Assembly: GCF_030272615.1 (NCBI RefSeq) | Contig: NC_081413.1 | Location: 329,744,802-329,802,801 of the forward strand | Direction: 5' to 3' | Length of the DNA: 58,000 nt | DNA from: Cryptomeria japonica | Lineage: Eukaryota; Streptophyta; Pinopsida; Cupressales; Cupressaceae | Shown: positions 36,699 to 47,125 of the stretch, in pieces | Position numbering within the stretch: the stretch's first letter is position 1 | How the letters are laid out: every line of letters starts with the position of its first letter | The notes under the pieces: model-generated | Told to the model about the DNA's origin: nothing | Database searches by the model: none | Seen by the model: the letters and a program-made list of their open reading frames with translations, nothing else | Translations under genes and position numbers: made by a program

Positions 36699-37675
36699 GA
36701 ACTAGGTATTGACCGAGATGTGTGAGACTAGATGAAAAATGGAAAAAAAAGTATGGAAGACCAAGGGTTGGATGGAATGTAAATGAATCTGAGGTGTACT
36801 TGCAATGTCCAAAGTGTGAGACCAAGTATGTATGTAGTAGAGTAGGTGTGGCTTCCAAAGAGAGGATAGTTTCTCTTGATGAGGTAAGTTGACCTTGACT
36901 CTAAGTAAGACCAAATGAGACCCAAAGGTAAGAAACCTTGATGAGGGACCACTTAGCAAAGTGTTGTTGTATGTAGTGTGTCGACAAAGTATGATGAGGA
37001 CAAGCAAGTGACCTTTTGACTCAAGTTTAGACAATTGTGAATGTAATGTGAGGTGTGAAGCAATGATGGACTTTGTGAGACCCAAAGATAGGTTGAATGC
37101 TAAATGAAACCCTGGAGAAATGACCTAGGAAGCTCAAGAATTCCAAAACTGACTATGTTTGTTTGCTGGACTGTAAAAGTTTTTCAATTCTGAATACAGA
37201 CGCGCCTGTATACTTCACAGATGCGATTTCCTGACATAGACGTGGTTCTATTTAACACAAATGCATTTCTGGGATTTTTTGTAAAATGCACTGTTGATTC
37301 TGGGAACACAGACGCGTTTCTACCCTTCACAGACGCGGTTATACAACACGGATGCTATTATGTCCGACACAGACGTGTTTCTGCAAAATTTGTGCAATCT
37401 TTTCCAATCTGTGAAGTTGTTTTTGTTGTGACCAAATCTGACTGTTTGAATGTTTTTTCGTGACAAGAGGACACGGTGTTGATGAGGACTCAATGTTTGC
37501 AAGTGTCTAGACTCCAAAATCACTCCAATAAAAAGCATGTTGTTTGATGTAAAATTGTTTTGCATACACTTGAAGACACAAAAGACACAATGTTTTGCTG
37601 TTTGGTCTTGAATGTTTTAAATGTTTTAAAATAAGTCAAGCACAATTCTTATGGCTGGCCAAGACATTAGTTGTT
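36699..37675 (-). other. Gypsy-B untranslated leader
   Basis: About 1 kb between PBS and gag ATG with no coding frame. Contains the motif array at 37197-37379. Confidence 0.7.
37197..37379 (-). repeat. Eight CGCGTCTGTG-type motifs in gag leader
   Basis: On the plus strand CACAGACGCG and variants start at 37197, 37216, 37235, 37256, 37307, 37328, 37347, 37368: gaps 19, 19, 21, 51, 21, 19, 21. Read on the gag sense strand this is the same motif as in the PMD intron, so each array runs in the sense of its own transcript. Confidence 0.8.
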
Positions 37676-37694
37676 GATCCCACCGGGCGTGCCA
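37676..37694 (-). other. Primer binding site of Gypsy-B
   Basis: The minus strand reads TGGCACGCCCGGTGGGATC, 3 nt from the LTR edge. The TGG start and position are typical; I could not assign the tRNA. Confidence 0.65.
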
Positions 37695-37697
37695 AAA

Positions 37698-38488
37698 TGT
37701 ATATGGTGAAAATGGATAACAATAATAACGATATTGAAAGACTAAATGAGTTCAACCACAAAACCCTAGCCTAACAACAATAAAGATCCACCATAACATA
37801 TGAAGATTACCTAAGACAATGCAAATCAAATGAAATCACAAAGATTATACCATCACATGTCCAATAGGGTTTGAATCTCCATTCTTCCTATCTCCATTGA
37901 TCTTGCTTGATATAATTCCTCTCAGATTTTATGTGCACAAGAGCTCAACAAAGAACGGAATGTGGTTGCAAGTAGGATCGTAGTGTAGTCAATTGCATAA
38001 ATTGATTAGAATGATTGATTAGGATGCATAGAATGATTAGGGTTTTGATAATGAAGGAAGTATCTCCTTATATAGAAGACACAATATGAAATGGAGGGAT
38101 AAGATTGAGAGGTGTAAAAGGAGGTCGGCTATGATTAGAGGGTAGGTAAAAGAAATAATAAAATAATGGAAGGGGTAGGTAGTGTATGAATTAAGAGATG
38201 AATGACATGTGTCATGGGTAGAAAAGGTTAATGAATTAATTAAATAAATAAAGATTTATATAATCAATAGAAGAAGTGGGATCAATTAAATAAGATATTT
38301 ATTTAATTTAGGAAAAGGATAATTTAAATAAACAAATGTATTTATTTAAATGAGAAATAAGGCTAGAAGAGGATAAATGAATCAATTAAATAAATAAATA
38401 TTTATTTAATTAATAGAAGAATTAAGCTAAAATAATTAAATAAATAAAATATTTATTTAATTAGACTGGACAATTTTGGGTGTCTACA
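37698..38488 (-). repeat. 5' LTR of Gypsy-B
   Basis: 791 bp. A TATATAAGG box on the minus strand (near 38067-38076) would drive gag-pol transcription. Confidence 0.95.
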
Positions 38489-38493
38489 TGTAT

Positions 38494-39530
38494 AACAATG
38501 AATTTGTTGATTATACCCTACCTTTTTCCTGCAGTGATTAAACCCACAGGGAACCTATGTCCGCCTCCCTCCTTCATGTTCATCGAGGGATGGCCCAACA
38601 ATAACTTCTCGACTTACTAGACCCCACCCACGACTTCTTGAGCGCGTAATCGATCTGGATTCTTTCACCGGAATCGACATGGGAGGAACCACTTGATGGG
38701 GAGGCTTTAAGAGGACCGAAACACATAATGAGATGTGAGGGAAAATGAATAGGGGCAGAAAATTTAGATTGACACAACAACTCTACAATCTATCAAACTT
38801 CAATCTCCAATCCTGAACTCATTCCCACACAACTCCCGTTCATACACACTCTCACGACAAGCACATAGAGATGCTTCCCTACCACGTGTGTGCTTCTTCT
38901 ACCCGCTGCCCATTCCTGCAAATGACCATGAGAATGATAATGTACATTCTTCCTGCCCACATTCGACCATGTTCAGGCCACTTCACATGGTAGACACGCG
39001 AGCAGGAGGCATATTTACTCAACTATTCAATTCCTCCAACCTGCGTCCCCAATCGATTTGGAGGGAATAAAACAAATAGTTACTTAACTGTTCTGCAAAC
39101 ACCAGACTAGTAAATAGTTTTCTAATTTTGGTTTAAACATTATATACTTATAAACAAGGATTTAGTCTGGCAAAGGCTTTTAACTACTATTTAAATCATA
39201 AACCCATACACCCCTAACAAAATGCCAAACGACTTACAAATGGGCCCAAAACATGCCCTTATTACATTAAATAATGCCCAGACTTGAAAATGCCCCTAAA
39301 CAGACGGCAAACAAAAAAACATAACAAAATTCCTACCATGAAGTTGGAAAGTTTCCCGTCACCTGGTATCCTGGTATAGTTGCTCCTGCAGCACCACTTC
39401 ATTCCACGACTGGTTCCTTGCAGAGGCAGGATTTTGTAATGGTAGAGGCGGGATGAAGAGGCAGGATTTTGTAATGGCAGAGGTTAATGAGATGAAGAGG
39501 CGGGATTTATGAAATGACTTGGTCTTTTTT
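38494..39530. other. CACTA interior right of Gypsy-B, no recognisable gene
   Basis: Includes small local repeats (GAGGCAGGATTTTGTAATGG, twice near 39425-39480). The frames at 38580-38780 and 39359-39673 minus are unrecognised. Confidence 0.4.
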
Positions 39531-39539
39531 TTTTTTTGA

Positions 39540-39745
39540 AGTAATTCACGCGGTTGTCGGAATTTCGACGAACGTGGGCACTTTTTCTTAAAAAACCAAA
39601 ATGTCATTGCCAATTCCTTCTCCGTCGAAACCAAATGTTGCATTATCATTGGAATTTCGATGAAATCAGGCATTTTTTCAAAAAAAAATCAAATTTGATC
39701 ACAATATACCTTCTCCGTCGGAATTTTAGGCCAAATGTATTAGTG
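39540..39745 (-). repeat. CACTA right terminus and subterminal repeats
   Basis: GTCGGAATTTCGACG, CTCCGTCGAAA, TGGAATTTCGATG and CTCCGTCGGAATTTTAGG precede the terminus, which reads CACTAATACATTTGG on the minus strand from 39745. Confidence 0.75.
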
Positions 39746-39748
39746 TTT

Positions 39749-39841
39749 AGAGAATGTTAAATCATTTTCCATACTTTTCTGTTGGTATTTTGACATTGTT
39801 GATCTTTTGTTGACATTCTTCATCCTTGTATAGCCACTATA
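39749..39841 (-). pseudogene. 31-codon slice of Gypsy-A gag-pol between two insertions
   Basis: Translated on the minus strand in the phase set by the Gypsy-A gag at 47126 it begins WLYKDEEC and contains TEKYGK, matching the Gypsy-B segment MLYKDMED...CERYGKGF. Two in-frame stops occur. It ends 4 bp before the CACTA end, and Gypsy-A pol resumes in phase at 16239. Confidence 0.8.
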
Positions 39842-41277
39842 TGATGAATAATGATGAACAATAGATACCCCAACTGGTATTGAGAGGGGGGGTGAATCAG
39901 TATAGGTAAAAACTCTCTTAACAACTTATCTAGCTAAAGCAAAACCAACTAGTTATCACCATTACTGAACTTAACCATGGCAATACTGGTTAAACACAGT
40001 AAGACACCAAACACCATAAACTGATAGGTCTGAATACTTCAAATATGATCAATTATGCAACATCAACTTCACCCATAAACAAATGCTTGTGGTATACTTA
40101 AAATACCATAACCTATTAACCCTGCATGCATAATCCTTCAACCAAATACTTCATAAACATCACATGAAAAATGCATAACACATAACACACAGATTTTTCA
40201 CATGGAAACCCAAATGGGAAAAACCACGGTGGGGATGAATACCCACAAGCTTGTTTTGAACTCTTTTGAAGCTTGCCTTGTTAGGAGCCTAGTCCGGTTA
40301 GAGACTTTACAATAAGGTTCTGCTAGGAACCGATCCTATTAGAGATCACCCGGTTAAGGGATGGATATATACCCTATTAAAGGTTGAAACCCTGTTAAAG
40401 GTTACCTCGCTAGAGGATTTAAAGAACTCAATGATCTTGAGTCACTTGGTTATAGGTTTTACAATAAGCCTGTTAAAGCTACCTGGTAAAGGGATTTTCC
40501 ATCTGTTGAAATGATTAGAAGACAATGGGAAAAACTACGATCTGATAACAACACTACATGCCAAAGCAGATCCTTTTCATATCCTCTACTCTGCAATCAC
40601 ACTCTGCAATTTACCTCCTTTTGGTCTGGTAAGTATCAAGTATCTCTTCACTCAGATACATACACACAACATTTGCCAACAACTTTTCAATAACAAACAT
40701 CATTGACCTTATAGATAACAAATAGGTCGGTAACATAAACCCTAAACCCTAAGATGCTTAGGTTTACAGCACAGGCGGTCCAATCCTAACCAACCAAATA
40801 TATTGCATAGAGCATTACAATTTCAAACAAATCACAAGACAATCTGCATCGTTCATTCATCACCGTACATGGGAATCAGTAACCCATCACACTCTCTTCT
40901 CATACCACTAGGAAGAATGATCATTCCTGAGGTAGACTTCAAACATGGTCGATCTTCTTATGCCTCAATCCTTCACGTGCACAAAGCTGACATGGCACCT
41001 TGATCATATCTCTTAGCTAACTCATCATAGAGTATCATCGATTTATCACACAAGATGAATCATCAAACTGATAACCATAGAGCTGAGACTACCAACCGGT
41101 AATCGCACTTAGTGAAACCCCGACACCGGTTCACTAAATATCCTCATGCCTCTTCATACCGGTTCACCAACTTCTTCAATCTACATACTGGTTCACTTAC
41201 ACTTATTGACATCAATGACAACATACATTATCATCATATCAACATACCAGTTCATCATATGCCAATGATATCCAACA
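39842..41277 (-). repeat. 3' LTR of the Copia element
   Basis: TGATGAATAATGAT...ATATCCAACA on the plus strand; 1436 bp, with an 11-bp insertion (GAACAATAGAT) relative to the other LTR near its left end. Contains two telomere-like AAACCCT units near 40739, also present in the other LTR. Confidence 0.9.
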
Positions 41278-41292
41278 ATCTCCCCTTTTGGC
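41278..41292 (-). other. Polypurine tract of the Copia element
   Basis: The minus strand reads TGCCAAAAGGGGAGAT directly before TGTTGG of the 3' LTR, a typical Copia tract. Confidence 0.85.
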
Positions 41293-41537
41293 ATTGATGG
41301 CAATACTCAGTGTAGCATTGCAACTGAAAACCTCATAGACCAGTGTATCTGCATTATCAGATATTGTTTCCTCATACATCTATCATATATCTTCTCCCCC
41401 TTTGACAACAATGCCAAAGTGGAGGCATAAGCTTCCAAAATCTACTATGCTACACCCCCTAAGGAGTAGCTTCCATCAACACATCAATCTTGAAAGATTT
41501 GATGCTATAGTACTTGACTGATGCGGAGCACACAACC

Positions 41538-44500
41538 TTAGTTGACTTCATGAAGGGGTAGAACCCCTAATTCACCTCTCAAATAGGTAAATGTAGTCTT
41601 CGGTAAGGGCTTAGTGAATATATCTACTAGCCGCTCCTTACTGGAAACATGTTGTAATACGACCTCCTTATTCTAAACTTTTTTCCTCAAAAAGTGATAT
41701 TTAAGCTCAATTTGATTATTTCTAGCATGCGATACTAGATTCTTGAAAATGTTTATTGCACTTGTGTTATCAGAAAACATTTTCACTAGTTCAGATACAG
41801 GTACCTTGAAACCTTCCAATACATGCTTCATCCAAATTGCTTGAGTGCAGTTCATAAATGCTGCCACATATTCTGCTTCAGCTATAGATTGAGAAGTACA
41901 GCTCTGCTTCTTTCTTGTCCACGATACTAGTCTTCCACCGAGAAAGAACGCTCCATCGGTTGTGCTCTTCCAGTCGTCCACATTATCTGCCCAATCGGCA
42001 TCGGTATATATTTTGAGATTATAGTCACCATTATATGGATACCACAATCCATAATCAACTGTTCCTTTCAGATATCTAAGAATCCTCTTCACAGCTACCA
42101 AGTGGGATTCTCTTCGACATTTCTGAAAATGAGATACTATGCCCACTACATGAGCAATATCTGATCTATTGTGCACCACATAGTGCAGTTTACCGATCAT
42201 TGACCGATACTCTTTTTCATTCACCAGTGTTGAATTATCTTCCTTGGTCAGTTTACAGCCAGTCACCATCAGTGTACCAACCGGTTTGCTTTCCTTCATG
42301 CCAAAAGTCTTCAATACCTCTTTGACATACTTGGACTAGGTAATAAAGATACCCTCTTTCATTTGTTGAATCTATAAACCAATGAAGAAATTTATCTCTC
42401 CTATTAAAGACATCTCAAATTCTTTCTTCATTTCATCTGCAAATGCATGACTCATTTTATCTTCTCCTCCAAAAATTATGTCATCCACAAACACTTCACA
42501 GATTAGAATTTGATCACCTTTTGATTTCAAGTAGATGTTACTATCTTCACTTGTTCTCTGAAATCCAATCTTCACAAGATGAGAGTGTAGTCTTTCATAC
42601 CATGCCCTAGGTGCCTGTTTTAGTCCATACAGGGCTTTGTGTAATCTACACACCATGTCACTATCTTCTGATAAGGTAAACCCTTCTGGTTGCTCTATAT
42701 ACACTTATTCTTCTGGGATTCCATTCAGAAAAGCAGACTTCACATCCATCTGATAGACCTTAAATCCCTTAAATGCTGCAAATGCAAGTAGCATTTGAAC
42801 ACCTAGTCTAGCCATAGAAGCAAAGGTTTCTCCATAATCTTCTCCCTCCTCCTGAGCATATCCCTTACATACAAGCCTAGCCTTGTTCCTAACAACTGTG
42901 CCTTCTTCATTCAACTTATTCCTGAAGACCCATTTGGTACCTATGACATTTTTATGTTTGGATCTAAGCACCAAAGACCATGTTGCTTTCTTTTCTATTC
43001 GATCTAGCTCCTCTTCGATTGCTTTAATCCAGTCTTCATCTGTAAGAGCTTCTCTAGAAATCTTGGGTTCAAATTTAGAAATCATGCAAGAGTTCTCCTT
43101 CACTTTTCTTCTTGTGAGTATCCCTGCATCTTTATCTCCCATGATTTGCTTTGGATCATGGTGTAGCTTCACATATTTGGGAATGACTCTAGCCTGATCT
43201 GCTAGCTTTTCTTCTTCTTCTTCACTAACCTCTTCTTCTTCTCTTACTGCGGCTTCTATCAATACAGGAACACTAAGATCTTTACAAGTTTCTTTCTTAA
43301 CCGGTTCCCAGAAGGATATACCCGGTTCATCTTCTACTTCTTCATTGCATGTTACCTCAGGTTCCTCAGGGGATTCATCAACCCTGACATTGATACTTTC
43401 AACAATTTTCTGAGTTCTATTGTTGTAACACTTGAGAGCTTTGCTCTTAGTGGAATATCCTAGAAATATTCCTTCATCACATTTTGCATCAAATTTGCTC
43501 AAATGCTCACCTCTCTTGATATAGCACTTACTACCAAACACTTTAAAATAACTCACAATGGGAGTTTTCTCAGTCCAATACTCAGAAGGAGTTTTATCTT
43601 TGCCTTTCTTGATGAGTACCTGGTTCATAGTATAGACTGCAGTGCTCATTGCTTCCCTCCAAAAATTGTGAACAACCTTTCCTTGGATCAACATTGTTCT
43701 AGTTGCTTCAACTACAGTCCTATTATTTCTTTCTGCTATGCCATTCTATTGTGGTGTCCTTGGGGCAGACAACTATCTCTTGATACCATTATCTTCACAA
43801 TACTTATTGAATTCATCAGAAGTGAATTCTCCTCCTTGACCAGTTCTCAATCACTTTATCTTTTTACCACTTTCTTTCTCTACTAATGCTCTGAAAGCTT
43901 TGAACTTTCCAAATGCTTCAGACTTGTCTTTCAAGAATGTGATACACATCATTCTTGAGCAGTCATCAGTAAGAATCATAAAATACTTATCTCCCTGAAT
44001 ACTTTTAGTTTTCATAGGACCACACAAATTAGTATGCACAAGATCAAGTAAATTTTCTACTGAGAAAGACTTACCTTTAAAAGTTGAGGAAGACATCTTC
44101 CCAAGTTGACATTCTCTGCACAAAGAATTCTCAGGTTTGTCCAGCAACAGTAATCCTCTTACCACCTTGATCTTACCAGCTTTAACAATATTTTCAAAGT
44201 TCATATGATAGAGTCTCCTATGCCATATCCAACTATCATCAAACTTAGCCATTAGACACCAACTTATCTTGGCATTCAATTAAAATAAGTTACCTCTAGT
44301 TTGCTTACCAGTCGCAATAACTTCACCACTCTTCCCAATTATACTGCAAATTCCACCTTTCAATTTTAGAATTAATCCTTTGTCATTTAGATGAGAAACA
44401 CTCAATAGGTTATGCTTAAGACCTTCTACTCAGTAAGCATCATCTGCACTGCTCTTTCCATTTGGTGAGATGGATCCTTTACCTTTTACCAAGCAAGGTG

Positions 44501-45638
44501 CATCGTTTCCAAATCTGACAACACCTCCATCATATTCCTCCAGAGACAAAAACTTTCTCCAGTTGCCAGTCATATGGTGAGAACAACCACCATCAATTAT
44601 CCACTCATTGGAGTTGTCAATGCGAGAGACAAGAGCTTTCTTGTTGAACACTTCTTCCTTTACTGCTACAAACACTATGTCTTCATTTTCTTCATCTTCT
44701 GATTCTTCATTAGTGACACCTTCATCCACAACAACTAGACAATTTCTTTTGTTTCCTCCTTTATACTTTCTGAACCTCTCCGATTTATCCTTATTATCAT
44801 TGTTAGGGCAATTTACAACTATATGTCCTATCTTATTGCAAGAAAAATATTTCAAAGGAAGTTTACCTCTATATTTTCCAGTTCCCTTCGAAAGTCTTTT
44901 AGCAAGAAGAGCTTTGAACTCCATTAGAATCTCTTCATCATCCATATCTCTGCATTGTCTAGATTCATAACTGGTACTAGTTTCTTTTCCTTTTTTGGAT
45001 GGTACAGTAGATGCTTTAAAGGCTGACTCAGTCTTCTAAACACTACCATCATAGCTATTCAACTCATATGCAGTTAACTTTGCAATGATAGAATCTAAGG
45101 ATACCTTGGTCTTATCAATAGACCTCATTTCTTGGATAGCAGCAACTCTGATTGCATAGATTGGTAATAATGATCTAAGGACTTTACTAATAACAGTGGT
45201 ATCATCAATAGTTCCACTAGTTCTTTTGATATCACCAACCACAGTCTTAATCCTAATGCCATATTGCTGAATGGTTTCACCTTCAACCATCCTCATATCC
45301 TCAAATTTACCTCTAAGGCTTTCTTCCTTAGCTTGCTTTACATGATCATCACCACCATAAATGGTTTCTAGTGCATCCCATACCTCCTTAGGAGTGTCCT
45401 TGTCTTGTACATCAATAAACTCAATGTCTGACAAGCTACTGATAAGGTCTTCCATGACTTGCCCATTTTCCTGGATTTCTCTCTTCTGATCATCAGTCAA
45501 AGTGCTAGTGGGAGTTACAAATGCATTCTCAACATAGCTCTAGTGTTGAGCACCCATACTCTTGACGTAAATCTTCATTATGTCCTTCCATATCTCAAAG
45601 TTATCTCTATTGAACTTAGGACCTTACCTCTTCATCAT
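41538..45638 (-). pseudogene. Copia gag-pol, one frame of 1,367 codons with 12 premature stops
   Basis: The phase is constant from ATG 45638 to the TAA at 41538-41540. Order: gag of the UBN2/Retrotran_gag_2 type (45500-45036); one zinc knuckle near 44860-44815; protease near 44600; integrase 44279-43500 (WHRRLYHMNF, CRECQLGKM, TDDCSRM, an NGIAERNN block); RT 43050-42400 (KARLVCKGYAQEEGEDY, MDVKSAFLNG, VDDIIFGG); RNase H 42110-41780 (YTDADWADNVDDWKSTT, IAEAEYVAA). Besides 12 stops (7 TAG, 2 TGA, 3 TAA), the protease motif reads DGG where DSG is usual, and the first knuckle cysteine is Tyr (KYFSCNKIGH). No frameshift was found. Confidence 0.9.
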
Positions 45639-45694
45639 TACAGTAGGATATTTTACCTCAAGCGGTTAAGCTTATATCACCGAGGACCTGGAGG

Positions 45695-45706
45695 CACTCT
45701 GATACC
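45695..45706 (-). other. Primer binding site of the Copia element
   Basis: The minus strand reads TGGTATCAGAGT, 11 of 12 to the tRNA-iMet complement, 3 nt from the LTR edge. Confidence 0.85.
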
Positions 45707-45709
45707 AAC

Positions 45710-47125
45710 TGATGAATAATGATACCCCAACTGGTACTGAGAGGGGGGGGGGGGGGGGTGAATCAGTATAGCTAAAAACTCTCTTAACAACTTATCTAGA
45801 TAAAGAAAAACAAACTGGTTATCACCATTACTGAACTTAACCATGGCGATACCGGTTAAACACAGTAAGACACTAGACACCATAAACTGATAGGTCTGAA
45901 TACTTCAAATACGATCAATTATGCAACATCAACTTCACCCATAAACATATGCATGTGGTATACTAAAAATACCATAACCTATTAACCCTGCATGCATAAT
46001 CCTTCAACCAAATACTTCATAAACATCACATGAAAAATGCATAACACATAACACATAGATTTTTCACATGGAAACCCAAATGGGAAAAACCACGGTGGGG
46101 ATGAATACCCACCAGCTTGTTTTGAGCTCTTTTGAAGCTCGCCCTGTTAGGAGCCTAGTCCGGTTAAAGACTTTACAATAAGGTTCTGCTAGGAACCGAT
46201 CCTGTTAGAGATCACCCGGTTAAGGGATGGCTATATACCCTGTTAAAGGTTACCTCGCTAGAGGATTTAAAGAACTCAATGATCTTGAGTCACCTAGTTA
46301 TAGGTTTTACAATAAGCCTGTTAAAGCTACCCGGTAAAGGGATTTTCCATCTGTTGAAATGATTAGAAGATAACAGGAAAAACTACGATATGATAACAAC
46401 ACTACATGCCAAGGCAAATCCTTTTCATATCCTCTACTCTGCAATCACACTCTGCAGTTTACCTCTTATTGGTCTGGCAAGTATCAAGTATCTCTTCACT
46501 CGGATACATACACACAACATTTGCCAACAACTTTTCAATAACAAATATCATCGACCTTATAGACAATAGATAGGTCAGTAACATAAACCCTAAACCCTAA
46601 GATTCTTAGGTTTACAACACAGGTGGTCCAATCTTAATCATCCAAATATATTGCATAGAGCATTACAATTTCAAATAGATCACAAGACAATCTGCATCAT
46701 TCATTCATCACTGTACATGGGAATCAGTAACCCATCATGCTCTCTTCTCATACCACTAGGAAGAATGATCATTCCTGAGGTAGAATTCAAACGTGGTCAA
46801 TCTTCTTATGCCTCAATCCTTCACGCGCAAAAAGATGACATGGCACCTCGATCACGTCTCTTAGCTAGCTCATCACTGATTATCATTGGTTCATCACACA
46901 AGCTGGATCACCAAACCGATAACCATAGAGCTGAGACTACCAATCGATAATCACACTTAGTGAAACCCCAACACCGATTCACTGAATCTCCTCATGCCTC
47001 TTCATACCGGTTCACCAACTTCTTCAATCTACATACTGGTTCACTTACACTTATTGACATCAATGACAACATACATTGTCATCATATCAACATACCGGTT
47101 CATCATATGCCAATGATATCCAACA
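45710..47125 (-). repeat. 5' LTR of the Copia element
   Basis: 1416 bp, same ends as 39842-41277, differing by scattered substitutions, an 11-bp indel and the G-run length (16 versus 7). Confidence 0.9.
45734..45769 (-). other. G/C-run hairpin at U5 end of Copia LTR
   Basis: GTACTGA (45734-45740) pairs with TCAGTAT (45763-45769) with one wobble, around a loop holding 16 consecutive G (45743-45758). Counterparts are at 39877-39903 (7 G) and 3582-3609 (8 G). Confidence 0.6.

Larger units (their letters stand above)
23472..38488 (-). mobile_element. Gypsy-B: full-length Tat-type element with antisense PMD gene
   Basis: A 15,017-bp element with two 791-bp LTRs (23472-24262, 37698-38488), TSD tgtat on both sides (23467-23471, 38489-38493), PBS, polypurine tract and, on the minus strand, one gag-pol frame. 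A spliced PMD-domain gene lies on the plus strand between pol and the 3' LTR. Tat lineage is indicated by the CIDFRDINKACPKDDFPLPN RT block and the extra archaeal-type RNase H. LTRs differ at 8 positions by eye (about 99% identical, no indel), so the insertion is recent relative to Gypsy-A, yet 23 in-frame stops are present. Confidence 0.95.
16240..39745. mobile_element. CACTA (EnSpm-like) transposon with captured gene pieces, hosting Gypsy-B
   Basis: The left end starts CACTAGTACATTTGGGCC (16240) and the right end, reverse-complemented, starts CACTAATACATTTGGCC (39745); both lead into TTCCGACGG. Such termini with subterminal CGACGG-type repeats are typical of CACTA elements. Flanking triplets are ttc (16237-16239) and ttt (39746-39748), a 3-bp duplication with one change. 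The Gypsy-A frame stops at one end and resumes in phase at the other. Without Gypsy-B the element is about 8.5 kb. No transposase frame is recognisable. Its cargo is two DRM methyltransferase fragments and a PPR fragment, so it looks like a non-autonomous gene-capturing CACTA. Confidence 0.8.
39842..47125 (-). mobile_element. Full-length Ty1/Copia element inserted in Gypsy-A
   Basis: Two LTRs (39842-41277, 45710-47125), iMet PBS, purine tract and one gag-pol frame on the minus strand. Domain order gag-PR-IN-RT-RH is Copia; the RH and IN motifs look Tork-like (inference). Flanks are ctata (39837-39841) and ctgta (47126-47130), a 5-bp duplication with one change. The Gypsy-A gag frame runs in phase across the insertion. 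Confidence 0.92.

Noticed and set aside
40735-40755. Telomere-like AAACCCTAAACCCTAA
   Set aside because: Only two units, inside the Copia LTR and present in both LTRs.
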